Source of the DNA: DAOULT01 sp964646625
GTDB taxonomy: Bacteria > Chloroflexota > Anaerolineae > CAZYHC01
Direction of reading: 5' to 3'
Length of the DNA stretch: 64,000 bases
NCBI GenBank assembly: GCA_964646625.1
Contig: CAZYHC010000001.1
Coordinates: 219,360 to 283,359 of the forward strand
In this document: one piece after another, positions 24,283 to 32,618 of the stretch
Position numbering within the stretch: the first letter of the stretch is position 1
Layout: every line of letters begins with the position of its first letter
Notes under the pieces: model-generated
The model's input: the letters and a program-made list of their open reading frames with translations, nothing else
Databases searched by the model: none
Told to the model about the DNA's origin: nothing
Program-made: the position numbers and the translations under genes

Positions 24283-24308
24283 AAATGCAGAGAGGAGGCA
24301 CAGAGTAG

Positions 24309-24569
24309 ATGTCTGATAAGGAGTCTTCCAAGCGCAAAATGACCGTCACCTTTCCGGAGTTCCTCCTGAAAAGATTGCGGGAGCGTGTTCCCCCTCGTCA
24401 ACGAAGCGCTTTCATTGCCGCAGCGGTGGAAGAGAAACTGGCTTTGGAAGAGCAGATAAAGGCTATCGAAGAAGCAGCCGGAGCCTGGAAAGACGAAAAC
24501 CACCCCGAAATGCAAACCGCAGCAGACGTAGAACGCTGGCGGGCCGAGTTATGGGGAGGTGGCTATTAA
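24309..24569 (+). CDS. Ribbon-helix-helix-type antitoxin-like protein
   Basis: The protein has 86 residues. The start KRKMTVTFPEFLLKRLRERVP followed by a helix-rich stretch (SAFIAAAVEEKLALEEQIKAIEEAAG) is the pattern of small ribbon-helix-helix antitoxins: a DNA-binding beta-strand and two helices, then a toxin-binding tail with DVERWRAELWG. It should be a dimeric DNA-binding repressor. It has its own promoter and ribosome site. No toxin gene follows: the next gene is on the other strand, with the stops overlapping by 4 bases. It is therefore an orphan antitoxin, or its toxin was lost. Confidence 0.75.
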   Translation: MSDKESSKRKMTVTFPEFLLKRLRERVPPRQRSAFIAAAVEEKLALEEQIKAIEEAAGAWKDENHPEMQTAADVERWRAELWGGGY

Positions 24570-25027
24570 TACGGACTAAGCCGCGGACCGTATAACTCAC
24601 TGAGAGGCCAAGGCAGATCAAGCAACATCCTGAGAAACTCTTGCGCCCAGGGGAAAGATTCATCGAGTTGAAACAGGAGGTAGATAATCCCGGACTGATA
24701 TAACACGATGAGCAACCAAACAGCCTGAAACCAGCGCTTTTTGGTTTTGTGGTCACAGGCTATCATTCCAATTAGAGACCCCAACCAGCCTCCAAGCAGG
24801 CTCGGAAGGTGTAGAATCGATTCCGCAATCCGATCCCGATCCTCTTCTTTCTTTGATTCTTTCTTGTCGTGACGGTAGACAAAAGGAGCGATCACATTGA
24901 TGGCTATGAGCCATGCCCAGAGCGGGTTCGCATACCCTGTGAAAAACAGGGCCGCCGCTATGATGAATGCTATCACCAAGATGGAGCAACCAGACTCATT
25001 CTCTCGTTTGTCGTCTTGGATTGCCAT
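24566..25027 (-). CDS. DUF1294 family membrane protein
   Basis: This protein has about 153 residues and four predicted membrane segments (ILVIAFIIAAALFFTGY, LWAWLIAINVIAPFVY, LLGGWLGSLIGMIAC, AVWLLIVLYQSGIIYLL). The motif LPSLLGGWLGSLIGM followed by HKTKKRWF is the DUF1294 signature. Its function is unknown. A GTG three bases upstream is an alternative start. A promoter with a sequence shared with the toxin-gene promoter lies 50 bases upstream. The gene is the right-hand member of the islet between the BatA-like and VWA genes. Confidence 0.82.
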   Translation of the reverse strand: MAIQDDKRENESGCSILVIAFIIAAALFFTGYANPLWAWLIAINVIAPFVYRHDKKESKKEEDRDRIAESILHLPSLLGGWLGSLIGMIACDHKTKKRWFQAVWLLIVLYQSGIIYLLFQLDESFPWAQEFLRMLLDLPWPLSELYGPRLSPY

Positions 25028-25073
25028 CACAACCTTTGATTAGACGCTTTTGTAGACTTGATATCCTGACCTT

Positions 25074-25102
25074 ATTTTACACTAACTTTTCCTAAAAGTA
25101 AA
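25074..25102 (-). promoter_or_regulatory. Promoter of the DUF1294 gene, copy 2 of a shared element
   Basis: On the minus strand: TTTACT (25102-25097), 17 bases, TAAAAT (25079-25074). It differs from the copy at 24210 only in a central block and abuts the ATG of the VWA gene at 25104. Confidence 0.6.
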
Positions 25103-25103
25103 C

Positions 25104-28007
25104 ATGCCCTTTTCTTTTATCCACCCACAAGTTTTAATACTTCTTCTGGCCTTGCCCTACCTGGTCTACGTCTGGCGGGCGGAAGGCGGGCGGCGAGGCC
25201 GGGCCATAGCCAGCCTCGTCTTGCGCGGCTTCATCGTGGTGCTGCTGGTTCTGGCCCTGGCCGGGACGCAGTTGGTGCGGGCCGTGGACGAGATGGCGGT
25301 GGTCTTCCTGGTGGATGTCTCGGACAGCATCGGCTCGTCCAACGAGAAAAGAGCTTTGAGCTTCGTGCGCCAGGCTTTAGAAGGGATGCGGCCGGGAGAC
25401 AAAGCGGGCCTCATCCTCTTCGGCCAGGACGCCCTGGTGGAGCGGTCGGTCACCGCTTCCAGAGAGCTGGACGAAGTGACCACCGTGCCCCGCACCACCT
25501 ATACCGACGTCGGAACGGCCTTACGCCTGGGACTGGCCCTCTTCCCGGCCCAGGCCCAGAAACGGATCGTCCTCCTCAGCGACGGCAACAACAATCTGGG
25601 AGATGCTGAAGCGGCCGCCCAACTGGCCCGGGCCAGCGGCGTCCAGGTCTCCGTCGTGCCTCTCCTCTCTGTTCTCGGCCAGGAGGTCATCCTGGAGGAA
25701 CTGACTGCCCCCTCCACTCTGCACCAGGACGAAACCTTTGACCTGGCGATCAAAATCCAGAGCACCGCCAACCTGACCAGCAGCCTGCGGGTCTTCGCCG
25801 ACGGACGGATGGTGCACCAGGCCGAGATCGAGTTGCGCAAAGGGCTTAACACTTTCGCCCTGCCCATGACCGCCGGCGAGCAGGGCTTTCACACTTTCCG
25901 CGCCCAACTGGATCCCTCCGAAGACACCTTCTGGCAGAACAACGAGTTGAGTGCCTTCGCCCTGGTGCGCGGGGCGCCCCGCGTCCTGCTGGTGGCCCAG
26001 GAAGAGGCCGAGGGCCAAAACCTGGTGGAGGCCCTGACCGCCACGGGGCTGAACGTCGAGGCCGCAGCGCCGTCCGCTTTGCCCTCCGACCTGGCCTCTC
26101 TGAGCGACTACGCGGGCCTCGTCCTGGTCAACGTCCCGGCCACGACGCTATCCATCCGGCAGATGGAGCTTTTGCAGACCTACGTTCGCGACCTGGGGCA
26201 TGGCCTGGTGGTGGTCGGCGGGCCGGAGAGTTACGGGGTGGGCGGTTACTTCCGCACCTCCCTGGAGGAGACCTTGCCCGTCGAGATGGTCATCACGGAC
26301 AAAGAACGGATGCCCCTCCTGGCTTTGGTGATGGTCATCGACAAGTCGGGCAGCATGGCTTCCGGCACAGGGCCGGACAGGGTCGGGCTGGCGCGCAAGG
26401 TGGACCTGGCGAAGGAGGCCATTTACCGTTCGGTGGAGTTGATGAGTCCCCAAGACCTGGTAGGGGTGGTGGCCTTCGATAACAGCGCCCGTTGGGTGGT
26501 GGAGATTGGGCCGCTGGAGGATCCAGGGGAGGTGCAACAGGCGGTGAGCACCATCAGGGCCGATGGCGGCACGTCTATCTATGCCGGGCTGAGAACCGCC
26601 GTAGAAGCTATCCTGGATGCGGAGGCCAGCCTGAAACACATCGTGCTCCTCACCGACGGCGGAGCCAGCCAGGAGAGTATCCCCGACCTGGTGGAAAAGA
26701 TGCAGGCTGGAGAAGTGACCCTCTCGGTGGTGGCCGTAGGCGAAGATTACGCCCCCTGGCTGGAGGGTCTGGCCGCCGAGGGTGGTGGTCGTTTCCACTT
26801 CACCGGAGACGCCTCTTCCATCCCCCAGATATTCGCCCAGGAGACCGTCCTGGCCAGCCGGGCTTACATCGTCGAAGGGGACTTCTTCCCTCGTCAGGTC
26901 GGGCCCAGTTCTATCCTGGCCGGCATCGAGGAAGTGCCTCCCCTGGCCGGGTACGTGGCTACCTCGCCCAAAATAGCGGCCCAACTCGTCCTGGTCTCTG
27001 CCCAGGAGGATCCTATCCTGGCCCAGTGGCAATATGGCCTGGGGCGGGCGGTGGCCTGGACCTCCGACGCCACCGGCCGCTGGGCCAAAGCCTGGGTTAA
27101 GTGGGAGGGTTTTCCTCGCTTCTGGTCGCAGGCGGTGCGCTGGACCATCATCGAACGGGAAGCAGGGGAAATAGAAACCAGGGTGAGCGTGGAGGGAGAG
27201 AAAGCCCTCATCACCGTCGATACCCTGGACGAAGCAGGCAACTACCTGAATGCCCTGAACAGCCGGGCCAACATCATCACCCCCGGTCTGCAAAAGATAG
27301 AGTTGGAGTTGCGCCAGACCGCTCCTGGCCGTTACCAGGGGGAGTTCGTTCCCTCTGAGGAAGGGGCTTATCTCGTACACATCTCTCAGAGCGACGAGGA
27401 GAAAGACGAAGGGAAAATCGTGGCCGCCCAGACGACGGGTTTTGTGATGGCCTATTCGCCCGAATATCGAACCCCAGGGCCGGACGAGGAGCTTCTAACC
27501 CGGCTGGCGGAATTGGGCGGCGGGATGGTCGTGGAGTCCCCGGAGCAGGTTTTCCGTCACGACCTGGCTGCCGTCAGCAGTTTCAGCGACATCTGGCCCT
27601 GGCTGCTCGTTCTGGCCGTCTGTCTGCTGCCCCTGGACGTGGGCCTCAGACGCCTAACTATCGCCGTGGCCGACCTGCGACGGGCCTGGGCCTTTCTGTG
27701 GGGCAAAGTCCCCCTTGCCCGCCAGTACAGGGCATGGCGGCGCGAAAAGGCGGCGCCCGCCGCGCCGCGAGGTTCTTCGGCCCCTGGGCTGGCGCGCCTT
27801 TTCCGGGCCAAAGAGCGGACGGCCGTCGGTGACAGAGAAGCAGAGGATAAGACACCAGCTTTCTTCGAGGGCGCAGAGGTTGAGCCCAAAGAGCCGATAG
27901 CGACCCCACCGGAAGTCGAGGAGGCCATTGAGATTGACATTGATAAAGAGGATCTGACCACTCGCCTGCTCCGGGCCAAGAGACGGGCCGGAAAAAGAGA
28001 GGACTAA
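25104..28007 (+). CDS. Large membrane protein with two VWA domains
   Basis: This 967-residue protein has N-terminal membrane helices (residues 5-20 and 32-52). VWA domain 1 (about 65-200, MIDAS DVSDSIGSS) comes next, then a beta-rich section. A glutamine-amidotransferase-like segment follows (VLLVAQEE, LVVVGGPESYGVGGY). VWA domain 2 (about 405-570) has the complete MIDAS DKSGSMASG and TDGGAS. A further domain, one membrane helix near residue 830 and a charged cytoplasmic tail complete it. It is the third member of the DUF58/BatA-like series. An islet of small genes separates it from the other two. No clear ribosome site precedes the ATG; the sequence just upstream is the reverse-strand promoter. 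Outer-face sensing or complex assembly is inferred. Confidence 0.88.
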   Translation: MPFSFIHPQVLILLLALPYLVYVWRAEGGRRGRAIASLVLRGFIVVLLVLALAGTQLVRAVDEMAVVFLVDVSDSIGSSNEKRALSFVRQALEGMRPGDKAGLILFGQDALVERSVTASRELDEVTTVPRTTYTDVGTALRLGLALFPAQAQKRIVLLSDGNNNLGDAEAAAQLARASGVQVSVVPLLSVLGQEVILEELTAPSTLHQDETFDLAIKIQSTANLTSSLRVFADGRMVHQAEIELRKGLNTFALPMTAGEQGFHTFRAQLDPSEDTFWQNNELSAFALVRGAPRVLLVAQEEAEGQNLVEALTATGLNVEAAAPSALPSDLASLSDYAGLVLVNVPATTLSIRQMELLQTYVRDLGHGLVVVGGPESYGVGGYFRTSLEETLPVEMVITDKERMPLLALVMVIDKSGSMASGTGPDRVGLARKVDLAKEAIYRSVELMSPQDLVGVVAFDNSARWVVEIGPLEDPGEVQQAVSTIRADGGTSIYAGLRTAVEAILDAEASLKHIVLLTDGGASQESIPDLVEKMQAGEVTLSVVAVGEDYAPWLEGLAAEGGGRFHFTGDASSIPQIFAQETVLASRAYIVEGDFFPRQVGPSSILAGIEEVPPLAGYVATSPKIAAQLVLVSAQEDPILAQWQYGLGRAVAWTSDATGRWAKAWVKWEGFPRFWSQAVRWTIIEREAGEIETRVSVEGEKALITVDTLDEAGNYLNALNSRANIITPGLQKIELELRQTAPGRYQGEFVPSEEGAYLVHISQSDEEKDEGKIVAAQTTGFVMAYSPEYRTPGPDEELLTRLAELGGGMVVESPEQVFRHDLAAVSSFSDIWPWLLVLAVCLLPLDVGLRRLTIAVADLRRAWAFLWGKVPLARQYRAWRREKAAPAAPRGSSAPGLARLFRAKERTAVGDREAEDKTPAFFEGAEVEPKEPIATPPEVEEAIEIDIDKEDLTTRLLRAKRRAGKRED

Positions 28008-28019
28008 CCTGGAGGTGAC

Positions 28020-28937
28020 ATGACCAGCAAAATCGTTTCCATGCAGGAGGCCATCGCCCGCTTCGTCCACGACGGCGACACGATAGCCATCGAGGGCTTC
28101 ACGGCCCTGATCGGTTTCGCCGCCGGGCACGAAATCATCCGCCAGGGGCGGCGCGACCTGACCCTGTGCCGCCTGACGCCCGACCTGCTCTACGACCAGA
28201 TGATCGCCGCCGGTTGCGCTCGCAAGATGATCTTCAGCTACCTGGGCAATCCCGGCGTGGGCTCGCTGCACTGCATACGACGGGCGGTGGAGAATGGCAT
28301 ACCGCATCCTATCGAGGTGGAAGAATATTCCCACTTCGGGATGGTGGGACGCTACACGGCTGGCGCGGCCGGGCTGCCTTTCTTCCCTTTGCGCAGCTAC
28401 CTGGGATCGGACCTGCCCCGCGTCAACCCGCGCATCCGCACCGTGTCCAATCCCTACGGAGGGGGGGAAATCCACGTCGTGCCGCCCCTCAAGCCGGACG
28501 TGACCATCATCCACGCTCAGCGGGCCGACCCTGGCGGCAATACCCAAATCTGGGGCCTGCTGGGAGCGCAGAAGGAAGCGGCCTTTGCCGCCAGGCAGGT
28601 CGTCGTCGTGGTGGAAGTCGTGGTGGACGAAGCCGTCATCCGCTCTGACCCCAACCGCACCATCATCCCCGGCCTGATCGTGGACGCCGTGGTGCACGAG
28701 CCCTATGGAGCACACCCATCCTACACACAGGGCTATTACGACCGCGACAACCAGTTCTACCTGGAATGGGACCGGATTTCGCGCCATGAAGAGGCGGTGA
28801 AAGCCTGGCTGGGCGAATGGGTGTACGCCGTGCGCGACCGCGCCGCGTACGTGGAGAAGATGGGCCAGGAGACCTGGCAGCGCCTGACGCCGGGCGAAGC
28901 CTGGGCAGAGCCGGTGAACTACGGCACTTATGCTTGA
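28020..28937 (+). CDS. CoA-transferase subunit A, glutaconate-type
   Basis: This 305-residue protein has the family I CoA-transferase alpha fold. The N-terminal VHDGDTIAIEGF is the Gly-rich start of the family, followed by AAGHEIIRQGRRDLTL. PDVTIIHAQRADPGGN is the conserved core motif. It is closest to the glutaconate/3-oxoadipate-type A subunits by pattern. It would combine with subunit B, encoded next, to move CoA between acids in the cytoplasm. The ribosome site GGAGGTGAC is excellent. The 102-base spacer to subunit B contains an inverted pair of family B palindromes. The acid substrate is unknown. Confidence 0.85.
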   Translation: MTSKIVSMQEAIARFVHDGDTIAIEGFTALIGFAAGHEIIRQGRRDLTLCRLTPDLLYDQMIAAGCARKMIFSYLGNPGVGSLHCIRRAVENGIPHPIEVEEYSHFGMVGRYTAGAAGLPFFPLRSYLGSDLPRVNPRIRTVSNPYGGGEIHVVPPLKPDVTIIHAQRADPGGNTQIWGLLGAQKEAAFAARQVVVVVEVVVDEAVIRSDPNRTIIPGLIVDAVVHEPYGAHPSYTQGYYDRDNQFYLEWDRISRHEEAVKAWLGEWVYAVRDRAAYVEKMGQETWQRLTPGEAWAEPVNYGTYA

Positions 28938-28946
28938 TTTACACAC

Positions 28947-29013
28947 GTAGTGACGACTTTAGTCGTCTTTAATTCAATAAATACGTATAACTAACGACTG
29001 AAGTCGTTACTAC
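28947..29013. repeat. Inverted pair of family B palindromes
   Basis: GTAGTGACGACTTTAGTCGTC (split: GTAGTGACGACTT, then TAGTCGTC) at 28947-28967 and its mirror ending AAGTCGTTACTAC at 28991-29013 are separated by an AT-rich 23-base spacer. Besides each forming a hairpin, the outer arms are complementary, so the whole 67 bases can make one long stem. Confidence 0.85.
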
Positions 29014-29039
29014 GAGCATTTTCTTATGCAGGAGAATTC

Positions 29040-29804
29040 ATGATGGACTACACCCCTTCTGAATTGATGATTACCACCGCGGCCCGTGCCCTGGCCGGGG
29101 AGCGGACGGTGTTTGTGGGCATCGGCCTGCCCAACATCGCCTGCAACCTGGCCCGGCGCACCGTGGCCCCTGCCCTGGAACTGATCTACGAGTCGGGCGT
29201 GTTCGGGGCGCGGCCGGGCCGATTGCCGCTGTCCATCGGCGACCCCTGCCTGATCAGCGGAGCCACCTCGGTATGCTCGATGGCCGAGTTGTTCATGTTA
29301 TACCTGCAAGGAGGCCGGGTGGACGTGGGCTTTCTGGGCGGGGCGCAGATCGACCGTTTCGGCAACCTCAACACCACCGTCATCGGCGATTACGTCCGGC
29401 CCAAGGTCCGTCTGCCGGGCAGCGGCGGGGCCTGCGAGATCGCCATCCTGGCCCGCAAAATCTTCATCATCATGCGTCAGCGGCGAAGAGCCTTCGTGGA
29501 ACAGTTGGACTTTTGCACCAGCGCCGGCTACCTGGGCGGCAGGGGAGAACGGACGGCCCTGGGTATGCCCGGCGGCGGCCCTCAGTTGGTCATCACCGAC
29601 ATGGCCGTCTTTCACTTCGACCGCGCAAGCGGGGAGATGGGCCTGGCCTCGATCCATCCGGGCGTGACCGTGGAGCAGGTGCAGGAACAGGTATCCTGGG
29701 AGCTACGGGTGGCCCACGACCTGGCCGAAAGCGAACCGCCCACCGCTGAGGAGTTGCAGTTGATCCGCGAGGAGCTGGACCCGCAGGGAATCTATACCAA
29801 ATGA
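29040..29804 (+). CDS. CoA-transferase subunit B, glutaconate-type
   Basis: This 254-residue protein is the beta partner of the preceding gene. YESGVFGARPG (about residues 46-56) contains the Glu that forms the CoA thioester in this family, in the (S/E)xG context. GGAQIDRFGNLNTTVIGDY is the other hallmark motif. The ribosome site AGGAG precedes the start; the ATG at 29043 is an alternative. The gene is followed by thiolase at 13 bases and an aminotransferase, so an amino acid or acid is probably activated as CoA ester and cleaved. This reading of the pathway is an inference. Confidence 0.85.
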   Translation: MMDYTPSELMITTAARALAGERTVFVGIGLPNIACNLARRTVAPALELIYESGVFGARPGRLPLSIGDPCLISGATSVCSMAELFMLYLQGGRVDVGFLGGAQIDRFGNLNTTVIGDYVRPKVRLPGSGGACEIAILARKIFIIMRQRRRAFVEQLDFCTSAGYLGGRGERTALGMPGGGPQLVITDMAVFHFDRASGEMGLASIHPGVTVEQVQEQVSWELRVAHDLAESEPPTAEELQLIREELDPQGIYTK

Positions 29805-29817
29805 TCGGGGAGAGGCT

Positions 29818-31029
29818 ATGAGAAACAAAGAGGATGTGGTGATCGTCTCGGCCGTGCGTACCCCCATCGGCAATTTTGGCGGCGGGCTGAAGGACGTGTC
29901 GGCCGCCGCCCTGGGCGCAGTGGTGGCCCAGGCCGCCATCGAGCGGGCCGGGTTGAAGCCCACAGACGTGGATGAGGCCATCTTTGGCTGCGCCCGCCAG
30001 GCAGGGAACGGCCCAAACCTGGCTCGCCAGATCGCGTATCGGGCCGGCCTGCTCCAGGAGCGCCCGGCCTATACCGTCAATAAAGCCTGTGCTTCGGGTA
30101 TCAAAGCTATCACCCTGGCCGCTCAATCCATCGTCGGCGGCGAAAACCAGGTGGTGCTGGCCGGGGGGGTGGAGCAGATGTCGCAGATACCCTACCTGCT
30201 GATGCGCGCCCGGTGGGGCTATCGCCTGGGCGACGATGCCCTGGTGGATGCCATGTACCGCGACGGCTACCTGTGCCCTCTGGCCGAGATGGTCATGGGC
30301 GAGACAGCCGAGCTTCTGGCCCACAAATACAACATCAGCCGCCAGGAACAGGACCGCTTTGCCCTGGATAGCCACCGCAAAGCTGTAGCCGCCTGGGAAG
30401 CGGGATATTTCGCCGACGAGGTGGTGCCCGTCGAGGCCCCGGCCCGCAAGGGCCAGACGGTGCTCGTCGAGCGGGACGAGCGGCCCCGGCCTGACACCAA
30501 CCTGGAGAAGCTGGCCCGGCTGCCCACCGTCTTCCGTCCGCTGGAGGAGGGAGGCACGATCACGCCGGGCAACGCCAGCGGCATCACCGACGGAGCCGCA
30601 GCGGTGGTGGTCATGAGCGCGAGCAAGGCCGCCGAACTGGGCGCAGAGCCTCTGGCTCGCATTGTGGGCTTTGCCAGCGCCGGGGTGAATCCGAGGGAAA
30701 TGGGCCTGGGGCCGGTGCCGGCCGCGCGCCAGGTGCTGGCTCAGGCTGGCCTCTCGCTGGCCGACGTAGACCTGGTCGAGATCAACGAAGCCTTCGCCGC
30801 CCAGGTGTTGGCCGTAGAGCGTGAACTGGACTGGGATACCGCCAGGCGCAACGTTCACGGCGGGGCGGTGGCTCTGGGGCATCCTACCGGTTGCAGTGGG
30901 GCGCGCATCGTGGTCACGCTGCTGCACGCCATGCGCCGGCGCGAGGCGGAACTGGGGCTGGCTACCCTGTGCGTCAGCGGTGGTCTGGGCATGGCCCTGA
31001 TTTTGCAGCGAAAAAAAGATGCTCTATAA
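29818..31029 (+). CDS. Thiolase (acetyl-CoA acetyltransferase family)
   Basis: This 403-residue protein has all thiolase hallmarks: SAVRTPIGNFGGGL at the N-terminus, the nucleophile Cys in NKACASGIKA (about residue 88), INEAFAAQ, the His in GGAVALGHPTGCSG, and the second Cys in LCVSGGLGMA. It would cleave a 3-oxoacyl-CoA with CoA or condense two acyl-CoAs. It lies 13 bases after CoA-transferase B, with GGGGAGAGG as ribosome site. The 3' end overlaps the aminotransferase gene by 11 bases, indicating tight coupling. Chain-length preference cannot be told. Confidence 0.93.
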   Translation: MRNKEDVVIVSAVRTPIGNFGGGLKDVSAAALGAVVAQAAIERAGLKPTDVDEAIFGCARQAGNGPNLARQIAYRAGLLQERPAYTVNKACASGIKAITLAAQSIVGGENQVVLAGGVEQMSQIPYLLMRARWGYRLGDDALVDAMYRDGYLCPLAEMVMGETAELLAHKYNISRQEQDRFALDSHRKAVAAWEAGYFADEVVPVEAPARKGQTVLVERDERPRPDTNLEKLARLPTVFRPLEEGGTITPGNASGITDGAAAVVVMSASKAAELGAEPLARIVGFASAGVNPREMGLGPVPAARQVLAQAGLSLADVDLVEINEAFAAQVLAVERELDWDTARRNVHGGAVALGHPTGCSGARIVVTLLHAMRRREAELGLATLCVSGGLGMALILQRKKDAL

Positions 31030-32386
31030 ACACCCTCACGGACACGTCTTTTACCGCCGCCTGGATTACGCCCACCCCATGATCGACCGCGCCGAGGGCG
31101 TCTACCTCTACGATACCGAGGGACGCCGCTACCTGGACGCTTCGGGCGGACCGCTGGTGGTCAACGTGGGGCACGGCGTAACGGAGATAATACAGGCCAT
31201 GGCCGCCCAGGCTGAAAAGGTGGCCTACATCCATGCCCCCACCTTCACCAGCCGCGTCCTGGAGGACTACGCCGCAGCCCTGGCCCAGATCGCCCCCCTG
31301 GACGATCCCCGCTTTTTCTTCCTCTCCAGCGGCTCCGAGGCGGTGGAAACGGCCCTCAAGCTGGCCCAGCAGGCCCAGCAAGATAGCGGGGAAGGGCAGC
31401 GGCACGTCGTCATCAGCCGCTGGCGCAGCTATCATGGCACTACGTTGGGGGCGCTGGCCGTATCTGGCCGGCCGGCTCTGCGCGAGCCATATCTCACGCT
31501 TATGCGCGACGTGCCCCACATTCCGCCGCCCTACTGCTATCGTTGTCCCTTTGGCCTGGCGTATCCGGGATGCGATGTGGCCTGCGCCCAGGCTTTGGAG
31601 GAGACCATCAAATTGATCGGGCCTGAAAACGTGGCGGCCTTCATCGCCGAGCCGATCAGCGGGCCGTCGCTGGGAGCAGCCGCGCCCCCACCCGAATACT
31701 GGCCCCGCATCCGCCAGATCTGCGACCGCTATGGCCTGTTCCTCATCGTTGACGAGGTGGTCACGGGCTTTGGGCGCACCGGACGCTGGTTTGCCCTCGA
31801 AGAGTGGGGGGTGGAGCCCGATATATTGGTGGCCGGCAAAGGGGCCAGTGGAGGCTATTTTCCCCTGTCCATCGCTATGGCCCGCCGCCAGTTGGTGGAG
31901 ACCATCCGGGCGGGCCGCGGTGATTTCGTCCACGGGGGGACTTTCTCCCACCACGCGGTGGGAGCAGCGGTAGGGCTGGCGGTGCTGCACTACCTGCAAG
32001 AGCACGATCTGATCGCCGCCAGCGCCCGCAAAGGAGCGGCGCTGAAAGCCAGACTCCAGGCCGCCCTGGGCGACCTTCCCCCGGTGGGAGAGGTGCGAGG
32101 ACAGGGGTTGATGATCGGGGTGGAATTTGTGGCCGACCGCTCCAATAAGGCGCCTTTCCCCCCGGAGGTGCGCTTCGCGCGGCGCGTGACCGACCTGGCC
32201 CTCGAACGCGGTTTGATCGTCTATCCTTCACGTGGCTGCGTGGATGGGGTAGCCGGCGATTTGATCATGGTGGCCCCGCCTTTCGTCATCGGCGAGGAAC
32301 AAATGGACGAAATCTGCCACCTGCTGGCCCAGGCTATCGTGGAAGTTTACAGGGAGCCAGAGCAGTCGGCCCCGGCCCGACTTTGA
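31019..32386 (+). CDS. Class III aminotransferase, PLP-dependent
   Basis: This 455-residue protein belongs to the omega-amino-acid aminotransferase family (aminotransferase class III). SSGSEAVETALKLA binds the cofactor phosphate. EPISGPSLGAAAPP and DEVVTGFGRTG hold the Glu and Asp contacts, and Lys in VAGKGASGGY is the PLP Schiff-base residue. Family members act on 4-aminobutyrate, beta-alanine, lysine derivatives or similar. It is the last gene of the CoA-transferase/thiolase operon, overlapping thiolase by 11 bases, so the amino group is likely removed before CoA activation. The substrate is not resolved. A CxxC-like pair (CYRCPF, CDVAC) near residues 175-190 is a common insert in one branch. 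Confidence 0.9.
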   Translation: MLYKHPHGHVFYRRLDYAHPMIDRAEGVYLYDTEGRRYLDASGGPLVVNVGHGVTEIIQAMAAQAEKVAYIHAPTFTSRVLEDYAAALAQIAPLDDPRFFFLSSGSEAVETALKLAQQAQQDSGEGQRHVVISRWRSYHGTTLGALAVSGRPALREPYLTLMRDVPHIPPPYCYRCPFGLAYPGCDVACAQALEETIKLIGPENVAAFIAEPISGPSLGAAAPPPEYWPRIRQICDRYGLFLIVDEVVTGFGRTGRWFALEEWGVEPDILVAGKGASGGYFPLSIAMARRQLVETIRAGRGDFVHGGTFSHHAVGAAVGLAVLHYLQEHDLIAASARKGAALKARLQAALGDLPPVGEVRGQGLMIGVEFVADRSNKAPFPPEVRFARRVTDLALERGLIVYPSRGCVDGVAGDLIMVAPPFVIGEEQMDEICHLLAQAIVEVYREPEQSAPARL

Positions 32387-32416
32387 CAGGGCCCTACGGC
32401 ACAATTAATAACCTCG

Positions 32417-32445
32417 TTGACACTGGGCCAGGAGTGTGCTACAAT
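32417..32445 (+). promoter_or_regulatory. Promoter for tRNA-Arg
   Basis: TTGACA (32417-32422), 17 bases, TACAAT (32440-32445), 16 bases before the tRNA. Confidence 0.8.
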
Positions 32446-32461
32446 AAAAGTGTGTTTTGAT

Positions 32462-32534
32462 GCGCCCGTAGCTCAATGGATAGAGCGTCTGACTTCGAAT
32501 CAGCAGGCTGGGGGTTCGAGTCCCTCCGGGCGCG
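32462..32534 (+). tRNA. tRNA-Arg (anticodon UCG)
   Basis: The acceptor stem is GCGCCCG/CGGGCGC with discriminator G. The D arm is GCTCAATGGATAGAGC. The anticodon stem CTGA/TCAG has loop CTTCGAA (anticodon TCG). The T arm is GGGGGTTCGAGTCCCTC. CCA is not encoded. Confidence 0.95.
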
Positions 32535-32558
32535 TCAAATTTTTTTGGACCAAAAAGC

Positions 32559-32588
32559 AAGCCGCTGCTGACTCAGCGGCTTCTTTCT
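32559..32588 (+). terminator. Terminator after tRNA-Arg
   Basis: AAGCCGCTG and CAGCGGCTT form a perfect 9-bp stem with a 6-base loop, followed by CTTTCT. Confidence 0.8.
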
Positions 32589-32618
32589 GGCGGCCATAAA
32601 TTGCTGTGCAGCATAGCC

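Noticed and set aside
26148..27380. A 410-codon minus-strand frame inside the large VWA gene
   Set aside because: Mirror frame of a GC-rich gene; no domain, start signal or promoter.
29593..30927. A 444-codon minus-strand frame opposite the thiolase and CoA-transferase B genes
   Set aside because: Low-complexity His/Gly/Gln composition; the plus strand has complete thiolase motifs.
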